The position numbers and the translations under genes were made by a program. Below the pieces are notes generated by a model, which was not told where the DNA came from, made no database searches, and worked only from the letters and a program-made list of their open reading frames with translations. Shown piece by piece: positions 58,041 to 64,000 of a DNA stretch of 64,000 nucleotides; position 1 is the stretch's first letter, and every line of letters begins with the position of its first letter. The DNA comes from Butyrivibrio proteoclasticus B316 (GTDB lineage: Bacteria; Bacillota; Clostridia; Lachnospirales; Lachnospiraceae), in NCBI RefSeq assembly GCF_000145035.1, contig NC_014387.1:3403897-3467896 (forward strand), read 5' to 3'.

Positions 58041-59567
58041 ATGAGTTTTAATGGGGATAAGATAAAGAGTACTATAGGGGTGGTACTTGGCTTAACATCT
58101 TTATTTGTTTTTATATATCTGATCAGATTTGCTACAGGTAATGACATCTGGTATGATGAGGTCTTTTCCTTGTCCTTTGCCAATCGTAGTTTCGGTGAAA
58201 TTGCAGCGTTTACTGCAAGAGATGTTCACCCTCCTTTTTATTATTTTTACCTAAAAGTCATATCTTCTATCCTGTGCCTTATTTCAGGCCGGAAGTATTT
58301 CATTGTAGTTTGTAAAATAGCTTCACTGATTCCCTGGCTATTTCTATTCATCATTAGCATAACCTATATTCGCAAGCAATTTGGCCAACTGACCTCTGGC
58401 CTTTTTATGCTGCTCATTACAATAATGCCCCAGCTTCCATCCTATTATTTTGAAATCAGGATGTACTCGCTGGCACTACTGCTCATCACCACTGAGGTCC
58501 TGATTTCTTTACACATTCTAACCAACATTGATAAAAAAAATAATCTCTCTTGGATTCTATTTTTCATCACCGGAATTCTTACAGCATATACCCAGTACTA
58601 TGCTTGTATAGCCATCATTGGCTCCTACATCGCTGTTTTCCTCTCGCTGATCATCCAAAAAGGGACTGAGAAAAAAAGACACATCCTAAAACTTCTGGTA
58701 TCTGCCCTGTTATCTGTCATTTTATACCTGCCATGGCTTCCGGTCCTTAGGGCTCAGATTACAAATATTTCCGGTAAATACTGGATTCAGCCTCTTACCC
58801 TTCGTAGTATCGCAGGGTGCATCAAGTTCATTACTCTTCCGGTTGTATACTTTGGCAAAATGCCGGAAATTTCAGCAGGTCTCCTGATCATAGCGCTTCT
58901 TGTTCTGACAGTTCTTTTTATCAGACATGGTAAAAGAGATGACCTTATAATAGCAATCTGTTGTCTGATGCCGGTTATCATTGTAGTACTAAGCGGATTT
59001 ATCCTCTCTGCAATGGGTACACCGATATTTGTATATAGATACCTGATTCCAACTCTCGGCGGAGTCTGGCTCCTTGTAGCCATAATGGCGGATAGAGCTG
59101 CAAACCGCAAGGCACTGCTTCTTTTGATCCTGCCTATGCTTCTTGCAGGGGGCCTTAATATAATAGGTATCAGAGCTGAAGAAGGCAATAAACTGGCTAC
59201 CATTTCACATTCCTATGATGTAGTTTCAGATATTCCTGAAGGTTCCGTTATAATAACTAATTTTGATCACGTCTGCGCTGTTATGTCCTACTACAGGCCT
59301 GATTGTCAGGTTCTTTTGTATGAAGCGGAAATAGATAAGCTTCTCCCTGACATGCAGGGAAATATCACTGATAACGTTCACGACCTTGATATAGAAAAGC
59401 TAGTTAGTTCTCAAGATAAAGAGGTTTATTTCTGGGGAAGCTTTAATTCAAGAGAAGAAATAGTAGAGTCTTGGACAACACTCGGTATTAATAATGAGCT
59501 AATGGATAATATCCTGATTGAACGATATTGGATAAATGTATATAAACTAAGCGGAGCCGTAAAATGA
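58041..59567 (+). CDS. Membrane glycosyltransferase, PMT_2/GT39-like (copy 1)
   Basis: 508 residues with about 10-12 helices. The first outside loop carries the catalytic-type IWYDEVFSL motif, followed by RDVHPPFYYFYLK: the DE and HPP pattern of the C-type (GT-C) PMT_2 family. It transfers a sugar from a lipid carrier on the outer face of the membrane. It starts 2 bp after the GGDEF gene stop and overlaps the next gene by 4 bp. Acceptor unknown (wall polymer or protein). Confidence 0.83.
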   Translation: MSFNGDKIKSTIGVVLGLTSLFVFIYLIRFATGNDIWYDEVFSLSFANRSFGEIAAFTARDVHPPFYYFYLKVISSILCLISGRKYFIVVCKIASLIPWLFLFIISITYIRKQFGQLTSGLFMLLITIMPQLPSYYFEIRMYSLALLLITTEVLISLHILTNIDKKNNLSWILFFITGILTAYTQYYACIAIIGSYIAVFLSLIIQKGTEKKRHILKLLVSALLSVILYLPWLPVLRAQITNISGKYWIQPLTLRSIAGCIKFITLPVVYFGKMPEISAGLLIIALLVLTVLFIRHGKRDDLIIAICCLMPVIIVVLSGFILSAMGTPIFVYRYLIPTLGGVWLLVAIMADRAANRKALLLLILPMLLAGGLNIIGIRAEEGNKLATISHSYDVVSDIPEGSVIITNFDHVCAVMSYYRPDCQVLLYEAEIDKLLPDMQGNITDNVHDLDIEKLVSSQDKEVYFWGSFNSREEIVESWTTLGINNELMDNILIERYWINVYKLSGAVK

Positions 59568-61111
59568 CAAAAAAATTATCTGTAGATTATTTCAAAGAAC
59601 ATATTGCCTGTATCCTACTCATCACATTTATGGGCATTATCTATATTTATAATATGTTTGCCAATAAACCCTGGTATGATGAGCTTTATACTTATTACTA
59701 TTTTATCAGCAGAGGCCCAATCTATGCGGCAATCCACTGGCCTGTTCCCAATAACCACGTAGGATACTCTGTTCTGTCTGCTTTTCTTGATTTCTTTGGA
59801 AATCCCTACATCGGACTTAGAGGCGTTTCCTGCATTGCCGCTATTTGTAATCTGATCCTGATATATAGGCTATGCCTTAATTTCATGAATAAGTGGTTCT
59901 CCACTACTGCCACAGCCCTGTACGCCGGAGCTTTTTTGGTTTTCAGGCTCGCCTTTCAGGGAAGGGGCTATACTCTTGCAACAACATGCCTTCTTGTAGC
60001 AATACTTGCTGTTTACAAGGTATCTATCGGGCAATGCTTTATGCGTAACTATGTACTTTTTGCCGCTGCTCTGACTCTTGGCCTGTATATTGTTCCAAGC
60101 TCGATTTACTGGGTAGTTCCGGTATGTGTGACCGGAGGATTATATCTTCTTGTTCAAAAGAGATTCAAGGACCTCTGGCACCTTGTCTTTTCCGGCATAA
60201 TTGCTGCCATAGCCACAACTTTCCTGTATCTTCTGATATGGCTTGCTATAGGAGCAAATCTTCTCAGCAAGAATCCCGAGAGCATGTTTTATGGCATCTC
60301 TCAGGTCAGAATAATTCTGAAAGCTCCTTTTGCTGCTGCCAAAACAGGAATAGACTACATGCTGGCAACACCTTATATTCAGAGCATCGACAGGCTTACT
60401 TGTATTAAGACTATGCCTGATTACTTCGTTTCTCTGTTTGGTAACTACTATAACAGATGCGGACTACTATTATTTATTCTGCTTATTATTGTTACAGTCA
60501 TTTCTATCGTTATGACAATTATCAATATCAGATCAAGGCAAGGCTTCTTTTTGCATCTCTTTATCAGCTGCGGCCTTGTGATCGTTCCACTGATGCTCGT
60601 GGTTCAAAGCGTTCATCCTTACCTCAGAGTTCTCAGTTTCTGGGCGGTGTTTCTGTTTATTGGCATTGTGTATTGCCTATATGTTTTTGTGCTTAAACTA
60701 ACACAAGAAAAAGCGCAAAACATCCTAAGTCTTTCGCTGGCATTTGCTGCAATTATTGTAACTGCAGCCTCATGTTTTAGTTCTTTTTACAAGAGCCCCC
60801 TTGCCACAAGAGAGAACGAAATAGCCATAGCACTTGCAGAATTAGATGACCCTCATGCTATAGACAATATTTTCTATACAGATGATTTCCAGAAATACGT
60901 CATCAAATTCTACTACGACTATGCCCCTAATGAGGTTTACACACTTGAAGGCGCAGATTACGTTATCACAGGACCTGAATTTACTGATCCGGGCAATGAA
61001 ATTCCGGAATGGCCTGTATTATATGGCTACAGTCCTGAGATGATTTCTTATGTAAAAGATAACATGACAGAAATTGCATCCACAGAAACTTACACAATCT
61101 ATCGCAAGTAA
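59564..61111 (+). CDS. Membrane glycosyltransferase, PMT_2-like (copy 2)
   Basis: 515 residues, a distant paralogue of the preceding protein. GT-C features are PWYDELYTYYYF after the first helix, and PNNHVGYSVLSAF in place of the HPP loop. About 11-12 helices, then a soluble C-terminal domain (YKSPLATRENEIAIAL onwards). The 4-bp overlap with copy 1 implies translational coupling. The altered second motif suggests a different acceptor. It ends the operon at a terminator. Confidence 0.82.
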   Translation: MTKKLSVDYFKEHIACILLITFMGIIYIYNMFANKPWYDELYTYYYFISRGPIYAAIHWPVPNNHVGYSVLSAFLDFFGNPYIGLRGVSCIAAICNLILIYRLCLNFMNKWFSTTATALYAGAFLVFRLAFQGRGYTLATTCLLVAILAVYKVSIGQCFMRNYVLFAAALTLGLYIVPSSIYWVVPVCVTGGLYLLVQKRFKDLWHLVFSGIIAAIATTFLYLLIWLAIGANLLSKNPESMFYGISQVRIILKAPFAAAKTGIDYMLATPYIQSIDRLTCIKTMPDYFVSLFGNYYNRCGLLLFILLIIVTVISIVMTIINIRSRQGFFLHLFISCGLVIVPLMLVVQSVHPYLRVLSFWAVFLFIGIVYCLYVFVLKLTQEKAQNILSLSLAFAAIIVTAASCFSSFYKSPLATRENEIAIALAELDDPHAIDNIFYTDDFQKYVIKFYYDYAPNEVYTLEGADYVITGPEFTDPGNEIPEWPVLYGYSPEMISYVKDNMTEIASTETYTIYRK

Positions 61112-61146
61112 GATTAAGACATATATCAACATATCTATATCATAAA

Positions 61147-61180
61147 GAAGGGCGCTTCGATCCAACATCGAAACGCCTTC
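61147..61180. terminator. Terminator between the glycosyltransferase operon and the phosphatase gene
   Basis: GAAGG-CG-TTCGAT arms paired with ATCGAA-CG-CCTTC (61147-61180, small mismatches), followed by TGTGTTTATT. Its moderate T-run suits both convergent units. Confidence 0.75.
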
Positions 61181-61191
61181 TGTGTTTATTC

Positions 61192-62721
61192 TCATGGTCC
61201 AAAATAGTGCATTCCCAGCATTGTAATGTCATCAAACTGCTTGGCATCCCCGACAAATTTATCTATCGATGCCTTAATGTCTTCAAGCAAAGCCTCCGGT
61301 CGTGCATCCGGGTTGGCATTGAGCGCTTCTAACATTCTAGTTGTTCCAAAGAGCTCATTGTCCTCGTTGGTCGCTTCCGGAACGCCATCAGTGTACACAA
61401 ACAAGCTATCTCCCGGATTTAACTTAAACTCATGCTCTCTAAACCTTATTCCTTCTATAGTTGCTACCGCCGGGGAGTGTTTGTAGGCTACAATTTCGTA
61501 TTCCCCGTCCTTTCTGCGAAGAACCGGGTGTTCATGTCCTGCATTTACAGCAATTCCTTCTCCCGTTGAAAGAGATATGACTGCCAGCCAGACAGTTACA
61601 AAAAGCTCTGCCTTGTTTCCTTCACAAAGCTGCTCATTGACACTCTCAAGAGCTTTTCCGGGGCTCTCTCCCATGAGCATCCTGTTTCTAATGAGAGTCC
61701 TTGAAACCATCATGAAAAGAGCCGCAGGGATTCCTTTTCCAGATACATCTGCCATGACCAGCGTAAGGTGATCATCATCCAGCATAAAGAAGTCATAAAA
61801 GTCACCACCCACCTCTTTTGCCGGGGTCATCGTTGCGAACAGATCAAACTCTTTTCTCTCAGGAAGATACGGAAATGTTTTGGGAAGAACGTTTTCCTGG
61901 ATAGCAGATGCAAGAGTAAGGTCTCTGTCTGCAACAACTTTATCTCTTCCCTGCGCCACGTTCAGGACGCCATACATGAGTAGAATTACCAGCATTATCA
62001 CGCCGGCACTTAGCGATAAGCCATATACAGCCAGTGTCATGACTCCGACTATAAGCGGTGCAAATGCATAAATAAAAAATACAACTACCTGATACAACTG
62101 CAGATGTTTTTTTTCAATCCACACTGCAATCAGTGCTGATATAAGCGTCAGAAAAGCAAATATAAGTGAAATCGGGTACAATGGTGATCTATGATAAACT
62201 CCATCAGGACCAATAGTAAAATATATACCAGTGAATAGATTGATAATTCTAAGGCCTATTGCTATGAAAAAGCCTACTCTGAGTACTTTTCCCGCCTTCT
62301 GTATTATTCCCTTATTTATACCAAGATAATTCATGGTGTACAGCCAAAAGCAGTAAGCTTCTGCCGGAGCACACATATAATATATAGTATTATCTATCAT
62401 ATTTATTGGTATCAGGTTGGGATCGCCGTCTACAAGCCATGCTATCGCATCTGCAAAAAGGCCTACATATGCTGCATTAAGCAGATACAACAAATATTTA
62501 AGGTCTGAACCATTTTTCTGAACATCAATAATGCAGCAGGCAAAAACCAGATATCCCACTGCCATTCCAAAAATATCCCCGGAAATATTAAAAACATAGA
62601 TTGGAAGAAGATTATGAATTCCTTTAAGATACAAGAACTGTACACATAGAAAGATCATGGTCAGATAAATAATACTTACGATTATTATCTGCCTTTTCTG
62701 TTTTTTACCGATAAACTCCAT
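61192..62721 (-). CDS. 7TM-type sensor with PP2C/SpoIIE phosphatase domain
   Basis: 509 residues from the ATG at 62721 (GAGGCGGGGGAAA before it). Seven or eight membrane helices (about 10-265) are followed by a SpoIIE-type PP2C domain with VGGDFYDFF, VMADVSGKGIPAALFM and FVYTDGVPEATN, so all metal-binding aspartates are present. RsbU-like phosphatases activate partner-switch regulators by dephosphorylating an anti-anti-sigma factor. No partner (STAS or anti-sigma) is encoded next to it. Single gene. Confidence 0.9.
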   Translation of the reverse strand: MEFIGKKQKRQIIIVSIIYLTMIFLCVQFLYLKGIHNLLPIYVFNISGDIFGMAVGYLVFACCIIDVQKNGSDLKYLLYLLNAAYVGLFADAIAWLVDGDPNLIPINMIDNTIYYMCAPAEAYCFWLYTMNYLGINKGIIQKAGKVLRVGFFIAIGLRIINLFTGIYFTIGPDGVYHRSPLYPISLIFAFLTLISALIAVWIEKKHLQLYQVVVFFIYAFAPLIVGVMTLAVYGLSLSAGVIMLVILLMYGVLNVAQGRDKVVADRDLTLASAIQENVLPKTFPYLPERKEFDLFATMTPAKEVGGDFYDFFMLDDDHLTLVMADVSGKGIPAALFMMVSRTLIRNRMLMGESPGKALESVNEQLCEGNKAELFVTVWLAVISLSTGEGIAVNAGHEHPVLRRKDGEYEIVAYKHSPAVATIEGIRFREHEFKLNPGDSLFVYTDGVPEATNEDNELFGTTRMLEALNANPDARPEALLEDIKASIDKFVGDAKQFDDITMLGMHYFGP

Positions 62722-62803
62722 TTTCCCCCGCCTCGTTATAATCAATCTGTAATCATTATACCAAAGACGGGGGCCTGCAATTCTAAAGGAAATCTAAATT
62801 ATG

Positions 62804-64000
62804 TTATTTTCCATATACGATTTCATAGTATTGTCTGGATGTGATCAAATATACCAAAGCGTAAGCACCTAGGAATACCAGACTTACTATTGCAATCGCA
62901 AGATTGAATGTAAATGTGTCAACGTATAGGATCATTGCAAGGAAAAGTCTTAATATCCTGCTTGCAAAAATAATGTGGATAATTGCGCATATCGCGGGAA
63001 GGAAGAACATTATCATTACCTGGTTTCTGATAACACCTTTTGCTTCTTTGTCCGATAAGCCAGCATTTGAGAGAATTTCAAATCTCTTTTTATCCTCTAT
63101 ACCTTCTGACATCTGCTTGTAGAAGATGATCATCACGGTTGCGATGAGGAAAAGAGCTGCAAGGAAAATTCCCACAAAAAATGTTCCGCCGTAGATACTG
63201 TAAAAAACTTTCTTTTCTTCAGCCTTGTAGCTGATTTCTGCATTTCCAAGTTTTGAAGACAGTTCATTTCTGACGATATCTACATTACTCTGGTCGGCAT
63301 CCTTTGGAACATTAAACCCAAGATAGCAACCATCGTATCCATCAAGTAAGGCCTTTTCTCCATTTAGACATATGTTCTTGGCTTCTATCAGAGAGGCAAT
63401 TTCATTTTCATCTGAAACAACAATTATCTCTTTTGCAAATAGTCCCATTGATGGATCAAAGGTCTCAACAAGACAACCGTTTCCGATTTTCTCTTTAACC
63501 TGATAGTTCTTACCAAATAATGAAAGGGTACCATTTTTTACCTTATCTGCAGAGCTGTAGCGGAGAATCTCGCATTCGCCAAGGCTTATATTTTCACCGG
63601 TGTAAGCATTATACTGTTCGGCCGTGATCATATATACGACTCTCATTTGTGAAAAATCCGCAGTCATTCTTGTTAATGGTGTAAGCCCCTCTCCACCTGC
63701 AAAGCACAAATCTTCATGGTAGAGTCTTACTATTTTTTCAGTTCCTTCTACATTTCCCGCCAAAAGAGCTTCATCTAAAGTTTCTTCAAGGCTTTCGGCA
63801 GTATGACTTCCATCATTTTTACACCAGGTAACGATGTCACGTCTGAACATGCTGTTTATATTCTGCTCGCCCAGCATTACAAGTGAACTTGAACACACCA
63901 TCAGAAGAATTACGGCTGTGGATAATATACATATAGATGCAAGGCCCGCAGCGTTGTGCTTCATTCTGAAAATAAGGTTTGAAAGGCTGATAAAGTGCCT
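62804..64000 (-). CDS. BceB-type ABC permease, C-terminal part (runs off the window)
   Basis: The frame stays open to the edge (RHFISLSNLIFRMKHNAAGL...), so the Met at 63964 is internal. The block NAAGLASICILSTAVILLMV with a helix, a large outside domain (about 200 residues), and three closing helices (FVGIFLAALFLIATVMIIFY onward) match the C-terminal half of BceB/VraE peptide-sensing permeases. FtsX motif LSNAGLSDKEAK. It probably belongs to a second peptide detoxification module, the rest of which lies outside. Confidence 0.87.
   Translation of the reverse strand, partial: RHFISLSNLIFRMKHNAAGLASICILSTAVILLMVCSSSLVMLGEQNINSMFRRDIVTWCKNDGSHTAESLEETLDEALLAGNVEGTEKIVRLYHEDLCFAGGEGLTPLTRMTADFSQMRVVYMITAEQYNAYTGENISLGECEILRYSSADKVKNGTLSLFGKNYQVKEKIGNGCLVETFDPSMGLFAKEIIVVSDENEIASLIEAKNICLNGEKALLDGYDGCYLGFNVPKDADQSNVDIVRNELSSKLGNAEISYKAEEKKVFYSIYGGTFFVGIFLAALFLIATVMIIFYKQMSEGIEDKKRFEILSNAGLSDKEAKGVIRNQVMIMFFLPAICAIIHIIFASRILRLFLAMILYVDTFTFNLAIAIVSLVFLGAYALVYLITSRQYYEIVYGK

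Overview
The window looks like chromosome of a rumen Butyrivibrio (Lachnospiraceae, Clostridia). Gene content (galactose, glycogen and plant-polysaccharide enzymes), a T-box on ileS and moderately AT-rich DNA with strong Shine-Dalgarno sites all fit. The best clue is the esterase at 42349-43095. Its length and its Ser105/Asp197/His225 spacing match what I remember of the feruloyl esterase Est1E of B. proteoclasticus. Species identity is inference.

Layout. 1-11.3 kb: start of a VanW-type cell-wall protein, a small membrane-anchored protein, galK-galT, an xpaC-telA pair, two AraC-type regulators and glycogen phosphorylase. 11.4-13.1 kb: a complete IS110-family element of IS1111 type, with 16-bp subterminal inverted repeats, a DEDD transposase and a long structured 3' non-coding region that is a candidate bridge/seek RNA. 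13.1-32.7 kb: a secreted protein, an XRE regulator with a small partner, ileS with a T-box leader, aquaporin, GH28, threonine aldolase, fRMsr, a diguanylate cyclase, an rRNA methyltransferase, a pyruvyl transferase, tRNA-Gly, GH31, an NhaC-type antiporter and a lipoprotein.

32.7-47.5 kb: a CPBP protease, an ABC exporter, a Bce-like module (response regulator, kinase, ABC ATPase, permease) with two TNACA-N4-TGTAA boxes, an ABC-F protein behind an attenuator-like leader, the esterase, a GNAT-methyltransferase fusion preceded by an unlisted 36-codon gene, NUDIX, HD and a MerR-methyltransferase fusion.

47.5-54.4 kb is accessory and defence-like. It holds an XRE membrane regulator, an Abi_2/AbiF-type HEPN protein with a small RNA gene just upstream, another small RNA candidate, a 5'-truncated acetyltransferase, a two-gene operon under a perfect 20-bp palindrome, and a second small RNA candidate. 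It also holds a minus-strand pair of 36/37-nt tandem repeats ending in a terminator. These repeats closely resemble ToxI-type (type III toxin-antitoxin) antitoxin RNA, but no toxin gene follows. Two paralogous XRE-TPR regulators and a second, identical tRNA-Gly gene in inverted orientation close this region.

54.4-64 kb: a GH36 alpha-galactosidase, an operon of a GGDEF protein with two overlapping membrane glycosyltransferases, a 7TM-type PP2C/SpoIIE phosphatase and the C-terminal part of a BceB-type permease running off the window.

Functionally, GH28, the esterase, GH31 and GH36 release pectin-, xylan- and oligosaccharide-derived sugars. galK/galT feed galactose into glycolysis and glgP mobilises glycogen. 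Several envelope-stress and antibiotic-response modules suit a gut bacterium exposed to peptides and antibiotics.
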